Below are positions 32,927-42,047 of a stretch of DNA of 64,000 nucleotides, piece by piece. Under the pieces are notes generated by a model, which ran no database searches, was not told where the DNA came from, and was given only the letters and a program-made list of their open reading frames with translations. Source of the DNA: Ideonella sp. Its GTDB lineage: Bacteria > Pseudomonadota > Gammaproteobacteria > Burkholderiales > Burkholderiaceae_C. The translations under genes and the position numbers were made by a program. The DNA is taken from NCBI GenBank assembly GCA_015075545.1, contig JABTUC010000007.1:1-64000 (forward strand). Direction: 5' to 3'. Within the stretch, counting starts at the first letter, position 1. The number at the start of each line of letters is the position of its first letter.

Positions 32927-35900
32927 GCCGGGCGGCGACGCCGCGTCGATCGCGCGACGCAGGCCGTGGCGCTACACGCCGTGGCTCGGCGGGTTGTTCA
33001 TTGCCGGCATCGTGGCACTGGCTGCCTTGGGCATCTGGCGGCGCCACGCCAATGCAGTGGCCGAGATCGACCGCGAGCTCGATGCGCTGTCGCGCGTGAT
33101 TGCCGAGCAGACCGCGCGCAGCGTGCAGACGGTCGATCTGGTGCTGCAGCACGTGGCCGGCGAGTTCCGCTCGGGCAAGCTCGACCGGCTCGCCGACGAG
33201 GCCGCGCTGCACGACTACCTGCGCGACCAGAGCGCCGGCCTGGTGCAGGTGGCCGGCCTGTCGCTGATCGACGCCGACGGCCGCATTCGCGCCAGCTCGA
33301 GCCGCTTTCCGCAGCCGCAGCCGAGGCCGGACGTCGGCGCGCTGCCGTCGTTCCAGCAACTGAAGGCCACGGCCAACGCCGGACTGATGGTGGTCGGCAC
33401 GATGCGCGGCATCAACCGCCCCGAGGCCTGGATGTTCCCGCTCGGCCGGCGGCTCGAGCGCCGCGACGGCAGCTTCGCCGGTGCCATCGCGGCAGCCGGG
33501 CGGGTCGAGTACTTCCAGAACTTCTATCGCGACCTGCGGCTCGACGCCGGCAGCGCGATCACGCTGCTGCACCGCGACGGCACGGTGATCGCGCGCTATC
33601 CGGCGGTCGATGCGGCGCTGGGGCAGCGGTTCGCGGGCCTCGACGCGCTGCTCGCGGCACGCGCCGGAGGGCGTGCGGCGACCGCACGCGGCAACAGCCC
33701 GATCGACGGCGTCGACCGCTTCGGCGCGGTGCAGGCGGTGGCCGGCTACCCGCTGGCGGTGGCCGTCACGCGCGACGCGTCGGTGGCGCTGGCAGGCTGG
33801 CGCCACGAGGCCGTGGGCGCGGTGGTGAGCACGCTCGCGCTCGCCTTGCTGGCGGCCGGGCTGCTGGTGGCCGTGCAGCGGCAGTTGCGGCGCCTGGAGA
33901 GAGCGCGCGCGTCGCTCGAGCACTCGCGCGAGCGCTTCGCGCTGGCCGCCGCGGGGTCCGACGACGGCATCATCGACTGGGACATCGGCGCCGACAGCCT
34001 CTATGCCTCGGCGCGCGCGCGCGAGATCCTCGGGCTCGAACCCGGAGCCGAGACGCAGTCGGGTGCCGACTGGTACGCCGCCGCGAAGATGCATCCCGAC
34101 GACGTGGCGATGCGCCGAGCGGCGCTCGATGCGCACCTGGCGGGGCGCACGCCGGTGTACGCCTGCGAGTACCGCGTTCGCCACGGCGATGGCCGCTACC
34201 GCTGGGTGCGCGTGCGCGGCCTGTGCTCGCGCGACGCGCACGGCCGGCCGCTGCGCATGGCCGGCTCGGTGACCGACATCGACGCGCGCCGCCGTGCCGA
34301 GGATGCGCTGCGCATCTCGGAGGAGCGCTACGCGCTGGCGATGGCCGGCTCGAGCGGCGGGCACTGGGTGTGGGAGCCGGCGAGCGACGCGCTGTTCGTC
34401 TCGCCCACCGTCAACCGCTTGTTCGGCCTGCCGGCCGATACCCAGCCGAAGAGCTGGGCCGAGTACTTCGAGCTGATTCCGGTTCACCCGGAAGACCGCG
34501 CCGCGCTCGCCAGCCTCAACAGCGCCGTGCGCGACGGCAGCGCCGAGCACCTCAACCTCGAGTACCGCATCGTGCTCGAGGGCCAGAGCGAGCCGCGCTG
34601 GATCCTGACGCGCGCGCAGCGCTTCAGCGACCCCGGGCACTCGTTGCTGCGCGTGGCCGGCGTCAGCGTCGACATCACCGAGCGCAAGCGCACCGAGCAG
34701 GCGCTGCGCCTGAGCGACGAGCGCTTCACGCTCGCGGTGGCCGGCTCGAAGGACGGCATCATCGACTGGGACCTGGTCGACGACCGCATGTACACCTCCG
34801 AGCGCATGCTGCAGATGGTGGGCGCGCCGACCGACGTCACGGTGCGCACGCGCGCGCAGTGGATGGAACTGCTGCGCCTGCACCCCGACGACCGCGAGCG
34901 CCACGCGCGCGAGCTGCAGGAGTTCCTCGACAGCCGCGAGACGCTGCGCGAGGGCGAGTACCGCGTGCGCGGACCCGACGGCGGCTGGTTCTGGATCCGG
35001 CTGAGCAACCTGTGCGTGCGCGACGCCGCCGGGCGCCCGCTGCGGCTGGCCGGCTCGGTGAGCGACGTCGACGCCTACAAGCGCGTCGAGGCGGCGCTGC
35101 GCGAGTCGGAGGAGCGCTACGCGCTGGCGATGACCGGCTCCGACGAAGGTCACTGGGTATGGGACATGCGCTCGGGCCAGGTGTACTTCTCGGCCAAGAT
35201 GTCCGAGCTGTTCGGCTTCGACGGCGGCGCGCAGACGATGCCGGCCGAGCAGTACTTCGCCAGCCTGCCGCTGCACCCCGACGATGCCCAGGCGCTGCGG
35301 CGCAGCCGCGAGCGCCACGCCGCCGGCGAGACCGAGCGGCTGGATCACGAGTTCCGCATCGTCCGGCCCGACACCGGCGAGGTGCGCTGGCTGCACAGCC
35401 GCGGGCGTTGCTTCTGCGACGCCGCCGGCAGGCCGATGCGGATGGCCGGCGCGACGGTCGACATCACCCAGCGCAAGCGCTCGGAGGAGGCGCTGCGCGT
35501 CAGCGAGGAGCGCTTCGCGCTCGCGGTGGCCGGCTCCGACGACGGCGTGTGGGATTGGGACTTCGTCGCCGGGGTGGCGTTCGAATCGGCGCGCGCGCGC
35601 GAACTGCAGGGTCTGCCGCCGGGGCCCGCGGTGCAGCCGCTGTCGGCGCTGGTGGAGTCGCTGCACGTGCACCCCGACGATGCGCCGCGCCGCGCCGAGG
35701 GCATCCGCGCCCACCTCGCCGGCGAGACCGCGGCCTACGAGTGCGAGTACCGCGTGCGACACGACGACGGCGAGTACCGCTGGATCCGCGTGCGGGCGCT
35801 GTGCACGCGCGACGAGCGCGGCCAGCCGGTGCGCATGGCCGGTTCGGTAAGCGACATCGACGCGCGCAAGCACGCCGAGCAGGCGCTGCGCGCCAGCGAG

Positions 35901-37832
35901 AAGCGCTTCGCCCTCGCGGTGGCCGGCTCCAACGACGGCATCCTCGACTGGGACATCGTCGCCGACCGCATGTACGTGTCGGAGCGCGCGCTGCAGATCG
36001 TCGGCGTCGACCCGTCGCTGCGCTTCGAGACGCGCAAGGAGTGGGCGACGCTGCTGATGCCGCGCGTGCACCCCGACGACGCGCGGCGCATCGTCGCCCA
36101 ACTGGGCACCGATGCGAGCGATCATCCGCTGGTGCACGACGGCGAGTACCGCGTGCGCCATGCCGACGGGCAATACCGCTGGGTGCGCTTTCGCGGCCGC
36201 AGCGTGCTCGGCGCGTCGGGCCACCAGGTGCGCTGGGCCGGCTCGCTGAGCGACATCGACGCGCAGAAGTCCACCGAGGAGGCGCTGCGGCGCTCCGAGC
36301 AGCGCTACCAGCTGGCGGTGGAGGGCTCGGCCGAGGGGCTGTGGGACTGGGACCTCGTCAGCGACACGCTGTTCCTGTCGCCGCGCGCGCAGCTCACGCT
36401 GCTGCAGCAGGCGGGCGAGCCGCTGCGGCCGCGCCGCGAATGGATCGCGCTCGCCGAGTACCACCCCGACGACCAGCCGGCGCTGCGTGCGGCGCTGTCG
36501 GCGCACCTGCGCGGCGAATCGCGGCGCTTTCGGGTCGAGTACCGTGCCCGCCACCACAGCGGCGAGTGGCGCTGGCTGCGCATGCGCGGCATCGCGGTGC
36601 GCGACGCCGCCGGCAGGCCCACGCGCATGGCCGGCTCGCTGGAGGACATCACCGACCGCAAGACCCTCGAGCTCGAGCGCGAGCGCATCGAGCTGCAGTT
36701 GCGCCAGGCGCAGAAGCTCGAGGCGATCGGCACGCTGGCCGGCGGCATCGCGCACGACTTCAACAACATCCTGGCGGCGATCCTCGGCTACGGCGAGATG
36801 GCGCAGAAAGACGCCGCCGAGGGCAGCGCATTGCGCCGCAACATCGACGCCGCGATGAGCGCCGGCATGCGCGCGAAGTCGCTCGTCGAGCGCATCCTCG
36901 CGTTCAGCCGCAGCGGGCTCGGCGAACGCGTGCCGGTGCACGTGGAGTCGGTGGTGGCCGAGGCGCTCGACGCGGTGGCCGCATCGCTGCCGCCGGGCAT
37001 CCGGCTGGTGCGCGAACTCGGCTGCGGCGACGCCGCGGTGCTCGGCGACCCGACGCAGGTGCACCAGGTGGTGATGAACCTGTGCGCCAACGCCGTGCAG
37101 GCGATGAAGACGAGCGGCACGCTGACCGTGCAGCTCGACCTCATGTCGCCCGATTCGCCGCGCTGCGCGACCAGCGTGCTCGGCGACGGCAGCTACGTGC
37201 GGCTGCGCGTGGCCGACACCGGCAGCGGCATCGCGCCGGAGCTGCTCGAGCGCATCTTCGACCCGTTCTTCACCACCAAGGAGGTGGGCGTCGGCACCGG
37301 GCTCGGGTTGTCGCTTGTGCACGGCATCGTCACCGATCTGGGCGGCGGCATCGACGTGCACAGCACCGTGGGGCAGGGCGCCACGTTCGCGGTGTACCTG
37401 CCCTGGCAGAGCTGCGTGGCGCCGGCGCGCGACGCCGACGAGGCAGTGCCGGCGGGCAACGGCGAGACGGTGCTGCTGATCGACGACGAGGAGTCGCTCG
37501 TGCGCCTGGGCGAGGAGATGATCGCCGGCCTGGGCTACGAGCCGGTGGGCTTCACCTCGAGCCTCGAGGCGCTGGAGACCTTTCGCGCCGCGCCGGGCCG
37601 CTTCGACATGATCCTGTCGGACGAGGCGATGCCCGGGATGACGGGCTCCGAACTCGCGCTGGCGGTGCGCGAGATCCGCGGCGACATCCCGATCGTGCTG
37701 ATGAGCGGCTACGTGACGCCGGCGATGTCGCAGCGTGCCCGCGACGCCGGCGTGGCCGAGGTGCTGGCCAAGCCGCTGGTGGCGCGCGACATCGCGCGCA
37801 GCCTGGCCGGCGCGCTGCAACCGCAAGGCTGA
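32892..37832 (+). CDS. Hybrid sensor histidine kinase with seven tandem PAS units
   Basis: A 1646-residue membrane sensor. First membrane segment near residues 31-50, an extracytoplasmic sensor of about 250 residues (PDC/dCache-like), second segment near 306-328, then seven PAS-PAC units from about residue 346 to 1260. Each unit starts with a variant of ERFALAVAGSDDGIxDWD and ends in SVSDIDAxKxAEEAL. HisKA has the phospho-accepting His1288 in GGIAHDFNN, and the ATPase has NLCANAVQAM and GTGLGLSLVHGI. A C-terminal receiver has LIDDEES, Asp1577 in SDEAMPG and AKPL. The start overlaps the divergent receiver gene by 35 bases. Ligands of the PAS units are unknown. Confidence 0.95.
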   Translation: MQTPRPAAAATEPGGDAASIARRRPWRYTPWLGGLFIAGIVALAALGIWRRHANAVAEIDRELDALSRVIAEQTARSVQTVDLVLQHVAGEFRSGKLDRLADEAALHDYLRDQSAGLVQVAGLSLIDADGRIRASSSRFPQPQPRPDVGALPSFQQLKATANAGLMVVGTMRGINRPEAWMFPLGRRLERRDGSFAGAIAAAGRVEYFQNFYRDLRLDAGSAITLLHRDGTVIARYPAVDAALGQRFAGLDALLAARAGGRAATARGNSPIDGVDRFGAVQAVAGYPLAVAVTRDASVALAGWRHEAVGAVVSTLALALLAAGLLVAVQRQLRRLERARASLEHSRERFALAAAGSDDGIIDWDIGADSLYASARAREILGLEPGAETQSGADWYAAAKMHPDDVAMRRAALDAHLAGRTPVYACEYRVRHGDGRYRWVRVRGLCSRDAHGRPLRMAGSVTDIDARRRAEDALRISEERYALAMAGSSGGHWVWEPASDALFVSPTVNRLFGLPADTQPKSWAEYFELIPVHPEDRAALASLNSAVRDGSAEHLNLEYRIVLEGQSEPRWILTRAQRFSDPGHSLLRVAGVSVDITERKRTEQALRLSDERFTLAVAGSKDGIIDWDLVDDRMYTSERMLQMVGAPTDVTVRTRAQWMELLRLHPDDRERHARELQEFLDSRETLREGEYRVRGPDGGWFWIRLSNLCVRDAAGRPLRLAGSVSDVDAYKRVEAALRESEERYALAMTGSDEGHWVWDMRSGQVYFSAKMSELFGFDGGAQTMPAEQYFASLPLHPDDAQALRRSRERHAAGETERLDHEFRIVRPDTGEVRWLHSRGRCFCDAAGRPMRMAGATVDITQRKRSEEALRVSEERFALAVAGSDDGVWDWDFVAGVAFESARARELQGLPPGPAVQPLSALVESLHVHPDDAPRRAEGIRAHLAGETAAYECEYRVRHDDGEYRWIRVRALCTRDERGQPVRMAGSVSDIDARKHAEQALRASEKRFALAVAGSNDGILDWDIVADRMYVSERALQIVGVDPSLRFETRKEWATLLMPRVHPDDARRIVAQLGTDASDHPLVHDGEYRVRHADGQYRWVRFRGRSVLGASGHQVRWAGSLSDIDAQKSTEEALRRSEQRYQLAVEGSAEGLWDWDLVSDTLFLSPRAQLTLLQQAGEPLRPRREWIALAEYHPDDQPALRAALSAHLRGESRRFRVEYRARHHSGEWRWLRMRGIAVRDAAGRPTRMAGSLEDITDRKTLELERERIELQLRQAQKLEAIGTLAGGIAHDFNNILAAILGYGEMAQKDAAEGSALRRNIDAAMSAGMRAKSLVERILAFSRSGLGERVPVHVESVVAEALDAVAASLPPGIRLVRELGCGDAAVLGDPTQVHQVVMNLCANAVQAMKTSGTLTVQLDLMSPDSPRCATSVLGDGSYVRLRVADTGSGIAPELLERIFDPFFTTKEVGVGTGLGLSLVHGIVTDLGGGIDVHSTVGQGATFAVYLPWQSCVAPARDADEAVPAGNGETVLLIDDEESLVRLGEEMIAGLGYEPVGFTSSLEALETFRAAPGRFDMILSDEAMPGMTGSELALAVREIRGDIPIVLMSGYVTPAMSQRARDAGVAEVLAKPLVARDIARSLAGALQPQG

Positions 37833-37913
37833 GGGCGGCGCCGGCGCAGCGCGGATGGCGCGCTGCTCGGGCTGCCGCGGCCGGCGACGCGGTGGGCCGC
37901 CCGCTGCCGCGCG

Positions 37914-39197
37914 TCAGCGCATCTCGTGCAGCACGCCTTCGCGCTTGCGCGGCATCGCCCGAGCGCGGCGCGCCGGCCGGCGAATCGCCTGCACCGCGTG
38001 CAGCAGCGTCAGATGCAGCACGTCGCGCTGGGCGTGGCTGCCGCCGAGCCGGTGCACGCGTGCGGGCAGGCTCGCCAGCAGCGTGATCGCGAGCGCATGG
38101 TCGCCGCGGCCGAACGCCAGCAGGGCGTGGCAGGCCGCGAGCCCGAGCAGGCGCGTCGATTCGCCGTGGCGGGTGGGCTGCCGCTGGCTGCGCGCGAGTC
38201 GCTGCAGCAGGCGCTGCGCGTTGGCGTCGTCGCGTGCGCCGACGAAGGCGATCATCGCGTGCAGATCGCTGAAGCTGCAGTAGGCGTCGTCGACGCGCGC
38301 GGCCCACGCGGTGGCCAGTTCGCCCCAGCGTGCAGCGCCGTCGACTCCGTGCAGGCGCAAGCGCCACAGCAGCGCGCTGGCGTCGATCAGGTCGGCCACC
38401 TCGCCGGAGCCGCCGGCGCGGACGCGCCGGTCGTACAGCGCGAGCGCGGCGTCGTGCTCGCCGTGCGCGAGGTGGAACAACGCGAGGTGCCACCAGCAGT
38501 GCGTAGCGACCACTGTCGCGCTGCCCCAGGCCTGGGCGTGACGGTTCAGCCAGCGCACCCCGTCGGCGCAGCGGTCGGTGGTCTCGAACACGTGCGCCAT
38601 CGCGTGGTGGGCGCGGGCGTCGGTGCCGTCGATCGCGAGCGCGGCCAACGCCGCGTCCTCGCCCCGTTCGACCTCGCCGCACTCCACCAGGCCGGAGGCG
38701 TGCATCACGCGCACGCTGCGGTAGCCGGGCAGGTCGCTCGGCCACGCCGGCAGCACGCGCTCGACGCGCTCGCGCAGGCGCGCCGACTCGCCGCCCAGGT
38801 AGTCGAGGGCGCTGGCCATCGCCAACGCGAGCACGTCGCGCGGGCGCTCGCGCAGCGCAGCGTCCAGAGCGGCCACCGCCCCCGCGTAGTCGTCGGCGAG
38901 CACGCGCTCGATCGCCGCCAGGTGCAGCCGCTCGTGATCGTCGCTGCGCAGCGCGGCGGCGGCAGCGAGCCGCGGCGCCGCTGCGCGCACGCGCTGCGGG
39001 TCGCGGCTGCCGATCAGCAGGTAGGCCGCCAGCGCATGCGCCATCACGAACCCTGGCGCCTCGCCGATCGCCTGCGCGAGCGGCGCTTCGGCGCCACTGC
39101 GCCACGACAGGAACGCCGCGAGCGCGCGCTCGTACGCCGCCAGCGCACTCGGCGTTGCGCCGGAGAGCCGGCCGCCGCGGGGATCGATCGTGTTCAT
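37914..39197 (-). CDS. TTC38-type tetratricopeptide-repeat protein (paralogue 2)
   Basis: A 427-residue relative of the protein at 28163-29473, sharing VLPAWPSDLPGYRSVRVMHA, the HCWWHLALFHLAHGEHDAAL block, DLIDASALLWRLRLHGVD and GGSHAQRDVLHLTLLHA. Function is unknown; the helical-repeat fold suggests protein binding. ATG 39197 is 31 bases downstream of the GNAT stop, so it is probably the last gene of a DUF2917-GNAT-TTC38 unit. Two paralogues in one region suggests an old local duplication, since identity is only moderate. Confidence 0.87.
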   Translation of the reverse strand: MNTIDPRGGRLSGATPSALAAYERALAAFLSWRSGAEAPLAQAIGEAPGFVMAHALAAYLLIGSRDPQRVRAAAPRLAAAAALRSDDHERLHLAAIERVLADDYAGAVAALDAALRERPRDVLALAMASALDYLGGESARLRERVERVLPAWPSDLPGYRSVRVMHASGLVECGEVERGEDAALAALAIDGTDARAHHAMAHVFETTDRCADGVRWLNRHAQAWGSATVVATHCWWHLALFHLAHGEHDAALALYDRRVRAGGSGEVADLIDASALLWRLRLHGVDGAARWGELATAWAARVDDAYCSFSDLHAMIAFVGARDDANAQRLLQRLARSQRQPTRHGESTRLLGLAACHALLAFGRGDHALAITLLASLPARVHRLGGSHAQRDVLHLTLLHAVQAIRRPARRARAMPRKREGVLHEMR

Positions 39198-39228
39198 GAG
39201 TGCTCGATGCCGGCCGTCAGTCACGCCA

Positions 39229-39822
39229 TCACGCCGCTGCGCGCCAGGCTCGGGGTGCCGAGGTCTCGGCCGCCCGATCCGGCGCGAGCTGCCGCTCGAC
39301 GCGCAGCAGCCGGGCGTCTTCGGGATGCGTGGCGACACGAAAGCCCGCGCGGGTCGCCAGCTGCACCATCGCCGCGTTGCTGCGCTGCACGTCGCCGACC
39401 AGGCGCTCGACACCGTGCGTGCGTGCATGCGCGAGCAGCCGCTGCAGCAATTCGGCGCCCAGGCCCTGGCGGTGCCAGCGGTCGGCCACGACGAGCGCGA
39501 ACTCGCGCGTGTCGTCGCGCTCGCGGTCGAGCGCGTAGCGCGCCTCGGCGATGCACACGCTGCGGTCGCCTTCGCGGGCCAGCGCGATCAATGCGAACTC
39601 GCGCGCGGCATCGACGCGCAGCAGTGCGCGCAACCACGGCGCCGGCAGTTCGGGCACGCCGGCGTGAAAGCGCTCGCGGCGCGATGCCGGCGACAACCCG
39701 CGCACGAACTCGGCGAGCATGGCGTCGTCGCTGCGTTCGAGCGCGCGCAGCACGACCGCTCCCGCGCTGCCGACCCAGACCGTGGGCAGCACCGTGGCCG
39801 CGGCGTCAAGCAGCGGCGCCAT
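39229..39822 (-). CDS. GNAT-family N-acetyltransferase
   Basis: A 197-residue acyltransferase. The acetyl-CoA-binding motif A is ALVVADRWHRQGLGAELLQR and the following segment RLVGDVQRSNAAMVQLATR has the usual asparagine. The N-terminal third (GLSPASRRERFHAGVPEL) is typical of GNAT proteins annotated near stress genes or fused to acyl-CoA synthetases. The substrate could be a small molecule or protein lysine. Its start overlaps the end of the DUF2917 gene by 17 bases, so the two are coupled. Confidence 0.9.
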   Translation of the reverse strand: MAPLLDAAATVLPTVWVGSAGAVVLRALERSDDAMLAEFVRGLSPASRRERFHAGVPELPAPWLRALLRVDAAREFALIALAREGDRSVCIAEARYALDRERDDTREFALVVADRWHRQGLGAELLQRLLAHARTHGVERLVGDVQRSNAAMVQLATRAGFRVATHPEDARLLRVERQLAPDRAAETSAPRAWRAAA

Positions 39823-40288
39823 GGTCGAACGCCTTCCAGTGCGATGCCGCCTGCGCCACGATACCGGGGCGCGGCGCGGTGCGCCGCTTCAGGACGCGGC
39901 GCAGCGCGACGCCCGCACGCGCGACGCCCGCACCGAGCGCGCGCAGCGCGCGCGCAGCCAGCCGCGCCATCGCAGCGGCGCGCGCCTGCTGGGCCTCGCG
40001 CGTGAGCTGGTAGGCGTCGATGCGCCGGTGTTCGGCGGCGAGCCGCTGGTGGCGTGGGCCACCGTACGGCAGCAGCGCCGACGGCGCGAACGCCTGCACG
40101 ACGACGTCACCGTCGCGGTCGAAGTCGTGGCTTTCGCCCGCCGCGACGAAGATGTCGCGCGGGTCGCCGTCGATGGTGAGCCAGACCTGACCTTCGAATA
40201 CCGCGACGCCGCGGCCGATGCCGCCGCTCAGGCGACTCACTTCGCCCTTGCGCAGGCGCAGCAGGGCTGGGTACGACGATGCATTCAT
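39806..40288 (-). CDS. DUF2917 protein
   Basis: A 160-residue protein with a DUF2917 domain in its N-terminal half (GEVSRLSGGIGRGVAVFEGQ, VWLTIDGDPRDIFVAAGE), a small cupin-like beta fold. The C-terminal half is Ala/Arg-rich and helical. The reading YELTREAQQARAAAMARLAA-like segment near 95-113 resembles other DUF2917 tails. Function unknown. First gene of a three-gene minus-strand unit; a shared-motif site ends 92 bases upstream. Confidence 0.85.
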   Translation of the reverse strand: MNASSYPALLRLRKGEVSRLSGGIGRGVAVFEGQVWLTIDGDPRDIFVAAGESHDFDRDGDVVVQAFAPSALLPYGGPRHQRLAAEHRRIDAYQLTREAQQARAAAMARLAARALRALGAGVARAGVALRRVLKRRTAPRPGIVAQAASHWKAFDHGAAA

Positions 40289-40380
40289 GGTGTTGCTCCT
40301 CGGGCACGTCCCGCGGCGCGGGACACGGCAGCAGTCTCTTCAGCGCCGATTGCCGTCGCGTGACGCGCGGCGGCGCCGCG

Positions 40381-40393
40381 GTTGCAGCTGCAA
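40381..40393 (-). promoter_or_regulatory. Shared upstream motif, DUF2917 copy (near-perfect palindrome)
   Basis: On the minus strand TTGCAGCTGCAAC, 92 bases before the DUF2917 start at 40288. With flanks (40378-40399) it is a 22-bp palindrome with one mismatched pair. It could also serve the divergent gene at 40504. Confidence 0.45.
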
Positions 40394-40503
40394 TCGCGAT
40401 GGCGCTTCGCCCGCAGTCACCGGCGGCGCGCCCGCGAGCCGTGCGGCCGGCGCTTGACCGGGCGCAACGCGCTCGGCGTGGCGCGGGGCATCATCGGCAT
40501 CGC

Positions 40504-42033
40504 ATGACGATCGAAGAGGCCTCGCTGCAACGCTCGCGTGCGCTCGTGCACGCGCTGCGCGACACGCTGGTGCGCGAGCACGGCGAGGCGGTGCCGCTGA
40601 TCGAAACCCACATCTCGTGGGTGCTGCTCGCGGGCGAGCACGCCTACAAGATCAAGAAGCCGCTGCGGCTGAGCTTTCTCGACTTCGGCACGCTGGCGCT
40701 GCGACGCCACTTCTGCGACGAGGAGTTGCGGCTGAACCGCCGCTTCGCGCCGCAGCTCTACCTGGGCGTGCTGCCGATCACCGGGACCGCCGACGCGCCG
40801 CGGCTGGCCGGCGAGGGCGAGGCGATCGAGTTCGCGCTGCAGATGCGGCGCATGCACGACGACGATCTGGCTTCGGCGCGGCTGGCCCACGGCGCGCTCG
40901 ACGCTGCCGACTTCGAGCGCTTCGCACTCACGCTGGCGCTCTGGCATCGCGCCGCGCCGGTGGCCGCCGCCGGCGCCGAATGGGGCACGCCGCAGCGCGT
41001 CGCCGAAGACCTCGCGAACCTGCTCGCCGACTGGCCGCATGCGGCCGACGCCGACGCGGTGGCCGACCTGCGCCAGTGGTTCGCCGCGCAGGCCGACGAC
41101 ACCGCCGCGCGGGTGGCGCAGCGGCTGGCCGCAGGCCACGTGCGCGAGTGCCACGGCGACCTGCACCTCGACAACCTGGCCTGGCTCGACGGTGCGCTCG
41201 GCGCGTTCGACTGCCTGGAGTTCGACCCCGCGCTGCGCTGGATCGACACCGCCAGCGAGGTCGCCTTCCTGGCAATGGATCTGCAGGCGCGGCAGCGCCA
41301 CGACCTCGCGCACGCGTTCGTCAACGCCTGGCTCGAGGCCAGCGGCGACGCCGCGGCGCTGCCGCTGCTGCGCCGCTATTCAGTGTACCGCGCGCTGGTG
41401 CGTGCGCGCGTGTCGCGGCTGCGCGAGGCACACGACGCGGCGGCCGCGCGCGCCGGCGTCGCCGCCGGCTACCTGGCGCTCGCGCAGCGGCTGGCGCGGC
41501 AGTGGGAGCCGCGGCTGCTGGTGACGCACGGCCTGCCCGGATCGGGCAAGACCTGGGTCACGCACGCGCTCATCGGCGCCAGCGGCGCGATCCGCTGGCG
41601 CTCCGACGTCGAGCGCCGCCGCATGCTCGGCTCGGGGCACTACCAGGCCGCCGACAGCGAGGCGGTGTACCGGCGGCTGGGCGAACTGGCCGCGCTCTCG
41701 CTGGCCTCGGGCTACCCGACGATCGTCGACGCCGCGTGCCTGCGGCGCCACGAGCGCGACGCGCTGCGCGCGGTGGCCGCGCGGTTGCACGCACCGTGCC
41801 TGCTGCTGCATTGCGACGCGCCGCCCGAGGTGTTGCGCCAGCGCGTGCGCGAACGCGCGCAACGCGGCAGCGATGCCTCGGAGGCCGACGAGGCGGTGCT
41901 CGAGCGGCTCAGCGCGCAGGTCGAGCCGCTCGCCGCCGACGAGACGGCGCACGCGCTGCGCATCGACACCAGCGCCGCGCCGTCGAGCGCCTGGCTGGCC
42001 GGGCACTGGCTGGCGCTGGCCAACCCGATCTGA
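40504..42033 (+). CDS. Two-domain phosphotransferase / P-loop kinase
   Basis: A 509-residue fusion. The N-terminal part is an aminoglycoside-phosphotransferase-like kinase fold with catalytic loop HGDLHLDN at 217-224 and a DCLEFDPALRWID metal segment. The C-terminal part is a P-loop ATPase with GLPGSGKT at 343-350, resembling zeta-toxin/chloramphenicol-phosphotransferase-type kinases. Fusions of this kind are widespread in proteobacteria and have no established substrate. Both active sites look intact. ATG 40504 begins the conserved N-terminus (ISWVLLAGEHAYKIKKPLRL). Confidence 0.9.
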   Translation: MTIEEASLQRSRALVHALRDTLVREHGEAVPLIETHISWVLLAGEHAYKIKKPLRLSFLDFGTLALRRHFCDEELRLNRRFAPQLYLGVLPITGTADAPRLAGEGEAIEFALQMRRMHDDDLASARLAHGALDAADFERFALTLALWHRAAPVAAAGAEWGTPQRVAEDLANLLADWPHAADADAVADLRQWFAAQADDTAARVAQRLAAGHVRECHGDLHLDNLAWLDGALGAFDCLEFDPALRWIDTASEVAFLAMDLQARQRHDLAHAFVNAWLEASGDAAALPLLRRYSVYRALVRARVSRLREAHDAAAARAGVAAGYLALAQRLARQWEPRLLVTHGLPGSGKTWVTHALIGASGAIRWRSDVERRRMLGSGHYQAADSEAVYRRLGELAALSLASGYPTIVDAACLRRHERDALRAVAARLHAPCLLLHCDAPPEVLRQRVRERAQRGSDASEADEAVLERLSAQVEPLAADETAHALRIDTSAAPSSAWLAGHWLALANPI

Positions 42034-42047
42034 ACGGCGTCGGCGCC

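Noticed and set aside
33930-36680. Interpreting the seven PAS units as an assembly artefact
   Set aside because: The units differ in sequence and in length and do not share long identical stretches, so they are genuine diverged repeats.
32688-37826. A 1712-codon open frame antisense to the PAS hybrid kinase, and a similar long frame in another plus-strand register (32966-38086)
   Set aside because: They arise from GC-rich codon structure. Their translations are low-complexity (His, Arg, Ala) with no domain, while the plus-strand kinase has conserved domains from end to end.
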